Positions 8,571 through 16,631 of a stretch of 64,000 nucleotides of DNA are shown in pieces; positions within the stretch are counted from its first letter, which is position 1; each line of letters opens with the position of its first letter. The notes beneath the pieces are model-generated. The model was not told the origin of the DNA. It was given only the letters and a program-made list of their open reading frames with translations, and searched no databases. The translations under genes and the position numbers were made by a program. Source of the stretch: Sphaerisporangium rufum (GTDB lineage: Bacteria > Actinomycetota > Actinomycetes > Streptosporangiales > Streptosporangiaceae); contig NZ_BOOU01000012.1 of the NCBI RefSeq assembly GCF_016863395.1, positions 62,001 through 126,000 on the forward strand, in the 5' to 3' direction.

Positions 8571-10667
8571 GTGACTGGTCGGGCGGGCGCGGGCGGGCTG
8601 CCCGCGGAGACGACGCGGCTGGTCGGGCGGCGGCGGGAGATCGCCGAGATCACCCGGCGGCTGCAGACGGCGCGGCTGGTCACGCTGACCGGCGTCGGCG
8701 GCGTCGGCAAGACGCGGCTCGCGCTGCGGATCGCGCGGAACGCCGGCGACGCCTTCCCGGGCGGCGTCCGGTTCGCCGACCTGTCCGGGCTGCCCGGGCC
8801 GGCGGCCCTGGGCCGGGCCGTGCGCGCCGCGCTGGCCTCCGCGGACGGCACCGGCGGCCCCATGGCCGAGCGCCTGGCCCGGCTGCTGGCCGGCCGGCTC
8901 GGCCTGCTGGTGCTGGACGGCTGCGAGCATGTGGCGGAGGCGTGCGCGTCGGTGGTGGCGGCGCTGCTGGCCGCGGTCCCGGCGCTCACCGTGCTGGCCA
9001 CCAGCCGGCGTGTCCTCGGCGTGCCCGGCGAGTCGCCGTTCCAGGTCGAGCCGCTGCCGGTGGAGGCACCGGAGGACGCCGGCCGGAACGGCGCGGGGGA
9101 CGGTGGCGGGGAGGGGGCGGTCGCGCTGTTCGCCGACCGGGCCGCCGCCGCGCTGCCCGGATTCGCGCCGACGCCGGAGGTGGCTCTGCTGTGCCGCCGG
9201 CTGGACGGCATTCCGCTGGCCGTGGAGCTGGCCGCGGCGCGGCTCGGCACGCTGACCGTCGGGCAGCTGATCCGCGGGGCCGGTGACCGGTTCGGGCTGC
9301 TCGCGGACGGCGGCCCGGCGGGATCGCCGCGGCACCGGTCGCTGCGGGCGGCGATCGGCTGGAGCCATGAGCTGTGCGCGCCGCTGGAGCGCCTGCTGTG
9401 GGCCCGGCTCTCGGTCTTCGAGCCCGGATTCGATCTGGCGGCGGTGCGGGCGGTGTGCGCCGACGCCGACCCCGGTCGCGGCCTGCCGGCCGAGCTGGTG
9501 GAGGACGTGCTGGTCGCCCTGGTGGACCGGTCGATCGTGCAGCGCGTCGACACTGGGCGGGAGATCCGCTTCCGCATGCTGGACACCGTCCGGGAGTACG
9601 GCGCGGAGCGGCTGCGCGAGCTCGGCCTGCGGGCGGCGACCCGGCGGCGGCACCGCGAGCACTACCTGGCGCTGGCCTGCCGGTTCGACCGCGAGTGGTT
9701 CGGCCCCGACCAGGTCGCCTGGCGCGCGCGGATGAGCGAGGAGCTGCCGAACCTGCGCGCCGTGCTGGACTCCTGCCTGGCCGACCCCGCCGAGCACGCC
9801 ACCGCGCTGGCGCTGGCCGGGCGGCTGGCCTACCTGTGGATGGCGTGCGGCCTGGCCGCCGACGGCCGGCACTATCTCGGCCGGGCGCTCGCCGCCGGTC
9901 ACGTGCCGGGCGAGAACCGCTGCCGGGCCTTGTGGGCATGCGCCTGGCTCGCCGATCTGCAGGGCGACCTGGACACCGCCAACGATCTGGCCACCGAGTG
10001 CCTGTCGGAGGCGTTCGCCCGGCGTGACCAGGCGGCGGCCGGCTGGGGTACGGTGTGCTGCGCCACCACCGGCCTGCACTGGGGTTACCTGGCCGAGGCG
10101 CTGGCGATGTACGAGCAGGCGCGCGCCACGCATGAGGACGGCGGCGACCGGGAGGCCGGCCTGGCCTACACCCTGGTCTGCGAGGCGTACGCGCTGACCT
10201 GCCTGCGCCGGCCGGAGCAGGCGCTGTCCCGGCTGCGCCGGCAGCGGTCGCTGAGCGAGTGCCGGGGCGACGTGTGGCTGCGCTCGTCCGGGGACCGGGT
10301 GCGCAGCCTCATCGAGCTGGACCGCGGCGACGCGCGCGCCGCCGAGCGGTTCGCCCGGGCCGCGCTGCGGGACAAGCACCGGCTGCACGACGGGCCCGGC
10401 ACCGCCGACGCGCTGTCGGCGCTGGCCGCCGCGGTGGCGTCGCTGGGCCGGATGGACCGGGCGGCGCGGCTGCTCGGCGTGCTGCGGCTGGTCGAGGACG
10501 ACTGCGGGCTGCGGGCCGGGCGGCCCCGGCCGATGGCGCCGGGCGCGCCGGCCGAGCGGCAGGCGCGGGCGGTCCTCGGCGACCGCGCCTTCGAGGCCGC
10601 CTACGACGCGGCCCGCGCGCAGGACCGGCGGGCCGCTCTGGAGTACGCCCTGGAGGAGACCGGCTGA
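8571..10667 (+). CDS. NB-ARC ATPase with winged helix and TPR-like repeats (AfsR/LuxR-like, no DNA-binding domain)
   Basis: About 698 residues if the GTG at 8571 is used. The frame is open far upstream, and an ATG at 8469 would add 34 residues. The P-loop is GVGGVGKT and Walker B is LGLLVLDGCEH. LDGIPLAVELAAARL is the GLPLA motif, and RFRMLDTVREYGAERL is the winged-helix/MHD-like region. The second half is helical repeats. The protein matches the ATPase-TPR module of the large LuxR/SARP regulators, but neither an N-terminal SARP domain nor a C-terminal LuxR helix-turn-helix is present. It may work as a partner of the upstream AfsR-like protein, which ends 265 bases before. The region between (8306-8570) shows no other gene. 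Confidence 0.82.
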   Translation: MTGRAGAGGLPAETTRLVGRRREIAEITRRLQTARLVTLTGVGGVGKTRLALRIARNAGDAFPGGVRFADLSGLPGPAALGRAVRAALASADGTGGPMAERLARLLAGRLGLLVLDGCEHVAEACASVVAALLAAVPALTVLATSRRVLGVPGESPFQVEPLPVEAPEDAGRNGAGDGGGEGAVALFADRAAAALPGFAPTPEVALLCRRLDGIPLAVELAAARLGTLTVGQLIRGAGDRFGLLADGGPAGSPRHRSLRAAIGWSHELCAPLERLLWARLSVFEPGFDLAAVRAVCADADPGRGLPAELVEDVLVALVDRSIVQRVDTGREIRFRMLDTVREYGAERLRELGLRAATRRRHREHYLALACRFDREWFGPDQVAWRARMSEELPNLRAVLDSCLADPAEHATALALAGRLAYLWMACGLAADGRHYLGRALAAGHVPGENRCRALWACAWLADLQGDLDTANDLATECLSEAFARRDQAAAGWGTVCCATTGLHWGYLAEALAMYEQARATHEDGGDREAGLAYTLVCEAYALTCLRRPEQALSRLRRQRSLSECRGDVWLRSSGDRVRSLIELDRGDARAAERFARAALRDKHRLHDGPGTADALSALAAAVASLGRMDRAARLLGVLRLVEDDCGLRAGRPRPMAPGAPAERQARAVLGDRAFEAAYDAARAQDRRAALEYALEETG

Positions 10668-10678
10668 CCGGCGGCGGG

Positions 10679-11890
10679 TCAGGCCCGGCGCGCCGGGCGC
10701 GGCATGAACGGCCTGTGCAGCGACGCGGCCACCGCCGCGAACCCGTGGCGCAGCATCTCCGCCTCGTACGCCGGAACCGCGGCCGCCGGTGGGCGGCCGG
10801 CCGCGACCGCGGCGACCAGCACGTCGCGCAGCAGCGCGGCGTCGCGCAGCGCCGTGCCCGCCCCCTCGCCCCGGCCGGGCGCCATGGTGTGCACCGCGTC
10901 GCCGAGCAGGGTCACCCCCGGGACGTCCCACGGCCGGACCGGGCGGGCGGAGGACAGCGTGACCAGGAACGTCGCCTCCGCCTCGGCGCCGGCCACCACC
11001 CGCCGCACCGCCGGATGCCAGCCGGCCACGGCCCGGGAGGCCAGCCGGTGCAGCTCGCGCGGCCCGGCGGCGCGCAGCTCCTCCGGGCCGGCCCCGCCGA
11101 GCGTGCCGGCGCCGTCGTCCGGGCCGGTGACGGTCCACGCCAGGTAGTCGGGCACCGGGGTGAGCCTCACGTCCGGCGCCAGGCGCGCCGCGGCGGCGGC
11201 GTGCGGCTCCCGGGTGCGGCAGGTGGCGATCGACACGGCGGTGCCGTCGGCGGCGGTGACCCGGTTGAAGCTGTCGACCAGCACCTCGGGCAGGTCGGCG
11301 AGCGTGCCGGGCCCGATGGGCGTGCGACCGTAGACGGCCCGGCCGAGGTGGTCGAACTCCGCGTCCGGCAGCAGCGCGCCCCGCACCGCCGACCCGGTGC
11401 CGTCCGCGCCCACCAGCAGGTCGCCGGTGGCGGTGCCCCCGTCGGCGAACCGCGCGACGACCCGCCCCTCCGCGGCCCGCTCCAGGCCGCGGAACTCGCG
11501 GCCGAAGTGGACGGCGCCGGCCAGGCGGGCGAGCAGGATCTCGCGCAGGGTCAGCCGGTGCACGCCGAACCCGGCCGCCGGGTCCTGCGGGGGGATCTCC
11601 TTGCTGAACTTCGGGCGCAGGCCGGCGTCCAGGAACGCCATCCGGGTCGCCGGTCGCAGCGCGGTCGCGGTGCACAGCTGGAACAGGTCGGGCGGCAGGC
11701 ACTCGCGCAGCGCCCGCGCCCCGGGCGCGCCGATGTTGATGCGGTAGCCCTGGGCGCGGGGCGCGGGCGACGCGTCGCGCTCGTAGACGGCGACGCCGAA
11801 GCCGGCGACGGCCAGGGCCTGCGCCAGGCATAAGCCGCCGAGGCCGGCTCCGATGATCAGGACGTGCGGCGGGGCGGGGGGTTCGGTCAC
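10679..11890 (-). CDS. FAD-dependent monooxygenase (PHBH/aromatic hydroxylase type)
   Basis: 403 residues from the GTG at 11888-11890, with GGAAGGA nine bases upstream. The N-terminus has the dinucleotide-binding GAGLGG motif in VLIIGAGLGGLCLAQAL. LLVGADGTGSAVR is the DG motif, and VTLLGDAVHTMAPGRGEGAG is the GD motif that contacts the FAD ribityl chain. This is the group A flavin monooxygenase fold (NADPH-dependent hydroxylation of a small, often aromatic, substrate). The substrate cannot be read from sequence. It is divergent from a MarR regulator, with a shared 111-bp intergenic region carrying a promoter and palindromes, so it is probably repressed by MarR and induced by its substrate. 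It ends only 11 bases from the convergent NB-ARC gene. Confidence 0.9.
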   Translation of the reverse strand: MTEPPAPPHVLIIGAGLGGLCLAQALAVAGFGVAVYERDASPAPRAQGYRINIGAPGARALRECLPPDLFQLCTATALRPATRMAFLDAGLRPKFSKEIPPQDPAAGFGVHRLTLREILLARLAGAVHFGREFRGLERAAEGRVVARFADGGTATGDLLVGADGTGSAVRGALLPDAEFDHLGRAVYGRTPIGPGTLADLPEVLVDSFNRVTAADGTAVSIATCRTREPHAAAAARLAPDVRLTPVPDYLAWTVTGPDDGAGTLGGAGPEELRAAGPRELHRLASRAVAGWHPAVRRVVAGAEAEATFLVTLSSARPVRPWDVPGVTLLGDAVHTMAPGRGEGAGTALRDAALLRDVLVAAVAAGRPPAAAVPAYEAEMLRHGFAAVAASLHRPFMPRPARRA

Positions 11891-11940
11891 GCGACGGGTT
11901 CCTTCCGGCGGTCGGCCACGGGCGGGCCGTGATCCGGCCC

Positions 11941-11952
11941 ACGGTCGACCGT
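11941..11952. promoter_or_regulatory. 12-bp perfect palindrome in the monooxygenase/marR intergenic
   Basis: ACGGTCGACCGT is its own reverse complement. It overlaps the -10 box of the minus-strand monooxygenase promoter and is a candidate operator. Confidence 0.45.
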
Positions 11953-11976
11953 AGCAATTAACTGTCACGACAGCAA
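11948..11976 (-). promoter_or_regulatory. Promoter of the FAD monooxygenase
   Basis: On the minus strand TTGCTG (11971-11976), a 17-bp spacer and TACGGT (11948-11953) give a good housekeeping-type promoter about 60 bases upstream of the start. Confidence 0.6.
11962..11973. promoter_or_regulatory. Candidate MarR operator
   Basis: CTGTC-AC-GACAG is a 12-bp inverted repeat in the spacer/-35 of the monooxygenase promoter and about 30 bases from the marR start. This is a position where MarR could repress both genes. Confidence 0.55.
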
Positions 11977-12001
11977 CCGTCTGGTCAACTATCCTGTCGC
12001 C

Positions 12002-12532
12002 ATGAACTCTCCCGACGTGACGCCCCCGCCCGCCGCCGGTGCCGGACTGCCTCCCGAGCTGGTGTTGGGCACCGGTGCGGCGGTGCAGCAGGTGGGGCGG
12101 GACCTGCGCACCGCCGTGGAGCAGCGGCTCGCCCCGCTCGGGGTCACCTCCCAGCAGGCCGCGGTCCTGCTCCAGGCGGCCGGCGGCGGGATCAGCCCGA
12201 ACCGGCTGGCGCCACGGATCGGCACCGACACCGCGGGCATGACGCGGCTGCTCGACCGGCTGGAGGCCAAGGGCCTGGTGCGGCGGCGCCGGCACGCCGA
12301 GGACCGCCGCTCTGTCGTCATCGAGGTCACCGCGCAGGGCCGGGCGCTGGTACCCCGGCTGGCGCCGGTGTTCGGCCAGGTCGGCTTCGCGCTGCTGGCC
12401 GGCTTCTCCGAGGCGGAGTTGCGCCTGCTCGAGGGGTTGCTCGACCGCATGCTCGGCAACCTGCGCGAGATCCGCACCGGCGGGCCCGACCCGGTGGCGG
12501 GCGAGGACGATCAGCCGATCGTGTTGACATAG
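12002..12532 (+). CDS. MarR-family transcriptional regulator
   Basis: 176 residues. The winged helix-turn-helix is typical of MarR: LAPLGVTSQQAAVLLQAAG, ISPNRLAPRIGTDTAGMTRLLDRLEAKGLV (recognition helix) and RRRHAEDRRSVVIEVTAQG (wing with the DxRR signature). Helices at both ends form the dimer interface. A TATCCT box at 11990-11995 lies seven bases from the ATG and no ribosome binding site is visible, which suggests a leaderless transcript. It is divergent from the FAD monooxygenase and probably represses it and itself through the inverted repeats between them, releasing DNA on binding a phenolic or similar ligand. That regulation is inferred from layout. Confidence 0.92.
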   Translation: MNSPDVTPPPAAGAGLPPELVLGTGAAVQQVGRDLRTAVEQRLAPLGVTSQQAAVLLQAAGGGISPNRLAPRIGTDTAGMTRLLDRLEAKGLVRRRRHAEDRRSVVIEVTAQGRALVPRLAPVFGQVGFALLAGFSEAELRLLEGLLDRMLGNLREIRTGGPDPVAGEDDQPIVLT

Positions 12533-12557
12533 CTGCCAGAAATGACATTATTTGGCC

Positions 12558-12968
12558 ATGCATGACGAGGCCGAGCGGCTGCTGCGGATCCAGGACGACT
12601 TCGAACGTTTCCGGGCCGCCACCCGGTTGCTGGTCGACCTGGACGACCTGATCCTGGAGATCTCCCGCATCCGCAACGAGAGCGCCTCGCGCATGCAGAT
12701 CAGCCCGGTCGCCCCGGCCGCCCGCCCGGACGAGGCGCTGCCCGACGACGCCCGCGCCGTCCTGGCGTGCATCCGCCGCACCGGCGTCACCCGGTTCCGC
12801 CGCCGCGACGTCTTCCGCCGGCTGGCCCGCCGGTTCAAGACGGTGGCGGCCATGCTGCCCGCCCTGGACCTGCTTGAGGCGGCCGGCTACATCCGAAAGG
12901 TGGAGACGGTCACCGAGCCCGGCCAGCCCGGCCGCCGCCGCTCGCCCGAGTACGAGGTCCGGCTGTGA
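12558..12968 (+). CDS. Small winged-helix protein, like the C-terminus of DUF3987/YfjI-type proteins
   Basis: 136 residues from ATG 12558; a TTG two codons earlier is also possible. The first half is helical (EAERLLRIQDDFERFRAATRLLVDLDDLILEI). The second half, RFRRRDVFRRLARRF...LDLLEAAGYIRKVE...GRRRSPEYEV, closely resembles the winged helix that ends YfjI/DUF3987 replication-type proteins, whose C-termini read GRPxSPxYEV. It may therefore bind DNA or be a stand-alone remnant of such a protein. A TTGACA box at about 12523-12528, inside the marR 3' end, could start its transcript. Its stop overlaps the start of the SDR gene by four bases (GTGA), so the two are co-translated. Confidence 0.7.
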   Translation: MHDEAERLLRIQDDFERFRAATRLLVDLDDLILEISRIRNESASRMQISPVAPAARPDEALPDDARAVLACIRRTGVTRFRRRDVFRRLARRFKTVAAMLPALDLLEAAGYIRKVETVTEPGQPGRRRSPEYEVRL

Positions 12969-13711
12969 AGGGGCTGGTGGACGGCCGCACCGCCCTGGTC
13001 ACCGGCGCCGCCCGCGGCATCGGCCTGGCGGTCGCCCGGCTGCTCGCCGAGCACGGCGCCCGGGTCGTGCTGGCCGATCTGGACGCCGGGGCCGCGGCCG
13101 CCGCGGCCGCCGGACTGGCCGCGGCCGGGGCGGAGGCGTCCGGCGTCGGCTGCGACGTCACCGCCGAGGCGGACGTGACCGGCGCGGTGCGGCACGCGGT
13201 CGACCGCCACGGCGGGCTGGACATCATGGTCAACAACGCCGGCATCACCCGGGACGCCACCATCGGCAAGATGTCGCCGGCCGACTTCGACGCGGTCGTC
13301 GACGTGCACCTCAAGGGCGCCTGGCTGGGCGTGCGCGCGGCGGCCGAGGTGATGCGGCCGGCCGGGGCCGGCTCGATCGTCAACATCTCCTCGCTGTCCG
13401 GTAAGTCCGGCAACTTCGGCCAGACCAACTACAGCGCCGCCAAGGCCGGCGTCATCGGGCTCACCAAGGCCGCCGCCAAGGAACTGGCCCCGCGCGGGAT
13501 CCGCGTCAACGCGGTACAACCCGGGCTGATCCGCACCGCGATGACCGCGGCCATGCCGCCGGACGTCTTCGCGGCCCGCGAGGCCGACATCCCGATGAAG
13601 CGGGCCGGCGAGCCGCACGAGGTGGCCGGCGCGGTGCTGTTCCTCGCCTGCGACCTGTCGAGCTACATGACCGGGGCGGTACTGGAGGTGGGCGGCGGCC
13701 GGATGATGTGA
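12965..13711 (+). CDS. SDR-family oxidoreductase, 3-oxoacyl-ACP reductase-like
   Basis: 248 residues, GTG start overlapping the preceding gene. It is a classical short-chain dehydrogenase: TGAARGIG cofactor motif at 14-20, NNAG at 90-93, and catalytic Ser143, Tyr156 and Lys160 (NYSAAK). The NGxRVNAVxPGxIxT-like stretch and GxMxxxxxGxP-like C-terminus are as in FabG. It reduces a beta-keto group with NADPH. Because an orphan FabG-like enzyme often serves polyhydroxyalkanoate, polyketide or xenobiotic pathways, I do not claim fatty-acid synthesis. It is co-transcribed with the small winged-helix protein. It faces the STAS gene tail to tail, ten bases away. Confidence 0.9.
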   Translation: MKGLVDGRTALVTGAARGIGLAVARLLAEHGARVVLADLDAGAAAAAAAGLAAAGAEASGVGCDVTAEADVTGAVRHAVDRHGGLDIMVNNAGITRDATIGKMSPADFDAVVDVHLKGAWLGVRAAAEVMRPAGAGSIVNISSLSGKSGNFGQTNYSAAKAGVIGLTKAAAKELAPRGIRVNAVQPGLIRTAMTAAMPPDVFAAREADIPMKRAGEPHEVAGAVLFLACDLSSYMTGAVLEVGGGRMM

Positions 13712-13721
13712 CCGGCCGCGG

Positions 13722-14138
13722 TCAGGGCACCGGGCTCAGCCGGTCCGGCGCCTCGGGCGCCTCCGGTGGCCCGGGTGCCTGCGGCGGCGCGCCGGCGGTG
13801 GGGGCCTGCACACCGAACATGGCGAGCAGGCCGGTGATGGTCAGCAGGCGCAGCACGGTGCCGTGCACGCCGGCCAGCGTGAACCGCCGCCCGTCGGCCT
13901 CGCAGCGCCGCAGCGCCGCGATCAGCTCGCTCAGCCCGACCGAGTCGCAGAAGTCCACGTCGCTGAGGTCCAGCACGATGGCGGGGACCTCCGGCTGCTC
14001 GTACGCCTGCCCCAGCGCGCTGCGCAGCACCGGCGCCCAGCGGTGGTCGAGGTCACCGCGCACCCGGAGCACGACGACGTCGTCCCGCCGATCAGGTGAG
14101 ACGGTGAGTTCCGGCGGTGGAACGGCCCCAAACTGCAT
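13722..14138 (-). CDS. STAS-domain anti-sigma factor antagonist
   Basis: 138 residues; ATG with GAGGGAG upstream. A single STAS domain spans about 10-110: VVVLRVRGDLDHRWAPVLRSAL, VVLDLSDVDFCDSVGLSELI and the final helices. Ser66 in FCDSVGL is the usual site phosphorylated by an anti-sigma kinase (RsbW/SpoIIAB type). Dephosphorylated protein would bind the anti-sigma factor and free a sigma factor, normally of the SigB/SigF stress group. The C-terminal 25 residues are Pro/Ala/Glu-rich and probably disordered. No partner kinase or sigma gene is adjacent, which is common for the many STAS paralogues of actinomycetes. Confidence 0.92.
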   Translation of the reverse strand: MQFGAVPPPELTVSPDRRDDVVVLRVRGDLDHRWAPVLRSALGQAYEQPEVPAIVLDLSDVDFCDSVGLSELIAALRRCEADGRRFTLAGVHGTVLRLLTITGLLAMFGVQAPTAGAPPQAPGPPEAPEAPDRLSPVP

Positions 14139-14275
14139 GATCAGCTCCCTCGGCCCGCAGGGTTCAGGGCGGGCCCGGCCTCATTCCTACCAGTTCATCG
14201 CCCGGACTAACGCCCGCTTGAGTGCCCGATCGTGTCCGCCCTGGTGCGGGACGTCCCGATCCGAGGCGATCCCGC

Positions 14276-14304
14276 TTGGCGAGGGCCGCCGGGACGGTCA
14301 CAAT
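14276..14304 (+). promoter_or_regulatory. Promoter of the molybdenum hydroxylase gene
   Basis: TTGGCG (14276-14281), a 17-bp spacer and CACAAT (14299-14304), followed seven bases later by the ATG. The short distance and absence of a ribosome binding site suggest leaderless translation. Confidence 0.5.
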
Positions 14305-14310
14305 CGGCGT

Positions 14311-16599
14311 ATGCCCGATCACTCTTACGTGGGCGCCCGCCTCCCCCGGCGGGAGGACGCCCGGCTGCTGCACGGCGGCACCCGGTTCGCCGGCGGTGTC
14401 CGGCTGCCCGGCATGGCGTATGCAGCCGTGGTCCGCAGCCCGGTCGCGCACGGCCGGCTCACCCGGTGCGACGCGGGACCGGCCGCCCGGATCCCCGGAG
14501 TGCTGGACGTGATCACCCCGGCCGACGCCGCCGGGGTCCGGCTGCCCTGCGTGACGGTCGCCCCCGGTCAGCGCCTGACCTCCTACCCGGCGCTGGAGGA
14601 GGTGGTCAGGTACGCCGGCCAGCCGGTCGCCCTCGTGGTGGCCCGCACCCCGGAGGCCGCCGCCGACGCCGCCGGCCTGGTGCGGCTGGACTTCGCCGAA
14701 CTTCCCCCCGTCGTCGGGGTGGAGCGGGCGGCCGCGGCGGGCGCCCCGCTGCTGTACCCCGAGTGGGGCACCAACCTGGTCACCGACTTCACCATCGGCG
14801 ACGCCGGCTGCGAGGAGGTCATCGCCGGTGCCCGGCACGTGGTGGAGATGACGTTCCGGATCGGCCGGGCCGCGCCGTGGCCGCTGGAGCCGCGTGCCGT
14901 GCTCGCCGCCTACCAGGACGGCGAGCTGACCGTGCGCCTGTCCACCCAGGCGCCGCACCACGCGCGCGACCACGCCGCCGACGCCCTCGGGCTGCCCTAC
15001 GACCGGGTCCGGGTCATCGGCGGTGACGTGGGCGGCGGCTTCGGGGCCAAGGACCACCTGTACCCCGACGAGGTGCTGGTGTGCCTGGCCGCTATCCGCC
15101 TCGGCCGCCCGGTGCGCTGGACCGAGCCGCGCGCCGACCACCTGACCGCCACGCTGCCCGCCCGCGACGCCGTGCACCACGGGCGGCTCGCCCTGGACGG
15201 GGACGGGCGCTTCCTCGCGCTGCACTGCGACATTCTCGGCGACCTCGGCGCGCACCCCTCCAACGTCGGCATCTCGCCGCTCGCGGTGTCCGCCCTGGTC
15301 CTGCCCGGCCCGTACCGGTTCGAGCAGGCCGGCGCGCGGGTGCGCGCCGTGGTCACCACCACCACGCCCACCGGCTCCTACCGGGGGTTCGGCCAGCCGG
15401 AGGCCACCTGGACCCGGGAGCGGCTGGTCGACGAGGCCGCCCGGCTGCTCGGCGCCGACCCGGTGGAGCTGCGGCTGCGCAACATGATCGGCCCCGCCGA
15501 GCTGCCGTACACCACCCGGACCTGGCAGGAGTACGACTCCGGCGACTACCCCGCCGCGCTGCGCGCGGTGCGCGGCCTGGCCCGGCCACGACGGGCGGCC
15601 GACGGCCGGCGACGCGGGGTGGGGTACTCCTGCCACGTCGAGACGACCGGCCTGGGCCCGTCCATGGACATGAAGGCGAGCGGCACCCAGGCCGGCGGGT
15701 ACGAGACCTCGGTGCTCCGGATGGAACCGGACGCCTCGGTGGTCGTCGCCGCCGGGGTGGCCGCCATCGGGCAGGGCATCGAGACCACGCTCGCCCAGCT
15801 CGCCGCCGACCGGATGGGCGTGCCGCCGCATCGGGTGCGGGTCGTGCTCGGCGACACCGCGGCCACCCCCTACTCGCCGGTCGGGTCGATCGCCAGCCGG
15901 GCGCTCACGGTGGGCGGGGCCGCGCTGACCCGGGCGGCCGACCGGCTGCGGGACAAGATCGTCGCCATCGCCGCCCACCAGTTGGAGGCCGACCCCGCCG
16001 ACATCGAGTTCACCGGGGAGGCCCTTCAGGTCAGGGGCGATCCGGCCGGCCGGCGCACGCTGCGCGAGATCGCCACGTCGGCGTGGCGCGGCTGGGACCT
16101 GCCGGACGGCATGGCCCCCGGCCTGGAGGAGCGGGCCACCTACGACCCGCGTGCCTATACCTTCTCCTACGCCGCGCACGCCGCCGCCGTGGCGGTCGAC
16201 CCGGAGACCGGCGCGGTCGAGGTGGAGGGGTACTGGGTCGTCAACGACTGCGGGGTGGTGGTCAACCCGGCCATCGTGGAGGGCCAGCTGCGCGGCGGGG
16301 TGGTGCAGGGAATCGGCATGGCGCTGACCGAGCAGGTCGGCTACACGGCCGGCGGGCGACCGGCGGCCGGCTACCTGCCGCCGACCGCCCGGGAGGTGCC
16401 GGCCGTCGAGGTCGTGCTGGTGGAGACGCCCTCGCCGCACACGCCCGGCGGCATGAAGGGTGTGGGGGAGTCCGGGGTGATCGGCCCGCCCGCCGCGATC
16501 GGCAACGCGGTCGCCGCCGCGCTCCCCGAGATCGCCGGCAGCGTCACCGCCACCCCGATCACCTCGATGTCCCTGTGGTCGGCGCTCGCCGGACGCTGA
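14311..16599 (+). CDS. Molybdopterin-dependent hydroxylase large subunit (xanthine/CO dehydrogenase family), orphan
   Basis: 762 residues from the ATG at 14311; the longer frame upstream is a shadow of the STAS gene. The N-terminal a/b hammerhead domain (VGARLPRREDARLLHGGTRFA, LRLPGMAYAAVVRSPVAHGR-like) is followed by molybdopterin-binding parts: GGDVGGGFGAKDHLYPDE, TGSYRGFGQPEATWTRERL, GxGIETTLAQLAAD, and the C-terminal MKGVGESGVIGPPAAIGNAV, whose Glu in GVGESG corresponds to the catalytic glutamate. It would be a cytoplasmic Mo-hydroxylase acting on an aldehyde, purine or N-heterocycle. It lacks the CoxL active-loop AYRCSFR, so it is not a form I CO dehydrogenase. The FAD (CoxM) and 2Fe-2S (CoxS) subunits that normally accompany it are absent on both sides. 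Confidence 0.9.
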   Translation: MPDHSYVGARLPRREDARLLHGGTRFAGGVRLPGMAYAAVVRSPVAHGRLTRCDAGPAARIPGVLDVITPADAAGVRLPCVTVAPGQRLTSYPALEEVVRYAGQPVALVVARTPEAAADAAGLVRLDFAELPPVVGVERAAAAGAPLLYPEWGTNLVTDFTIGDAGCEEVIAGARHVVEMTFRIGRAAPWPLEPRAVLAAYQDGELTVRLSTQAPHHARDHAADALGLPYDRVRVIGGDVGGGFGAKDHLYPDEVLVCLAAIRLGRPVRWTEPRADHLTATLPARDAVHHGRLALDGDGRFLALHCDILGDLGAHPSNVGISPLAVSALVLPGPYRFEQAGARVRAVVTTTTPTGSYRGFGQPEATWTRERLVDEAARLLGADPVELRLRNMIGPAELPYTTRTWQEYDSGDYPAALRAVRGLARPRRAADGRRRGVGYSCHVETTGLGPSMDMKASGTQAGGYETSVLRMEPDASVVVAAGVAAIGQGIETTLAQLAADRMGVPPHRVRVVLGDTAATPYSPVGSIASRALTVGGAALTRAADRLRDKIVAIAAHQLEADPADIEFTGEALQVRGDPAGRRTLREIATSAWRGWDLPDGMAPGLEERATYDPRAYTFSYAAHAAAVAVDPETGAVEVEGYWVVNDCGVVVNPAIVEGQLRGGVVQGIGMALTEQVGYTAGGRPAAGYLPPTAREVPAVEVVLVETPSPHTPGGMKGVGESGVIGPPAAIGNAVAAALPEIAGSVTATPITSMSLWSALAGR

Positions 16600-16631
16600 C
16601 GGCGCACCGCCGGGCGGCGCCGCCGGCGCCG

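Noticed and set aside
6767-9586. Very long minus-strand frame (939 codons) antisense to two regulators
   Set aside because: Ser/Arg/Pro/Ala-rich and without motifs, spanning two well-supported plus-strand genes and their gap. Third-position GC bias keeps antisense frames open.
8520-11957. Minus-strand frame of 1145 codons covering the NB-ARC gene and the monooxygenase
   Set aside because: It runs out of frame through the monooxygenase and is Arg/Gly/Pro noise.
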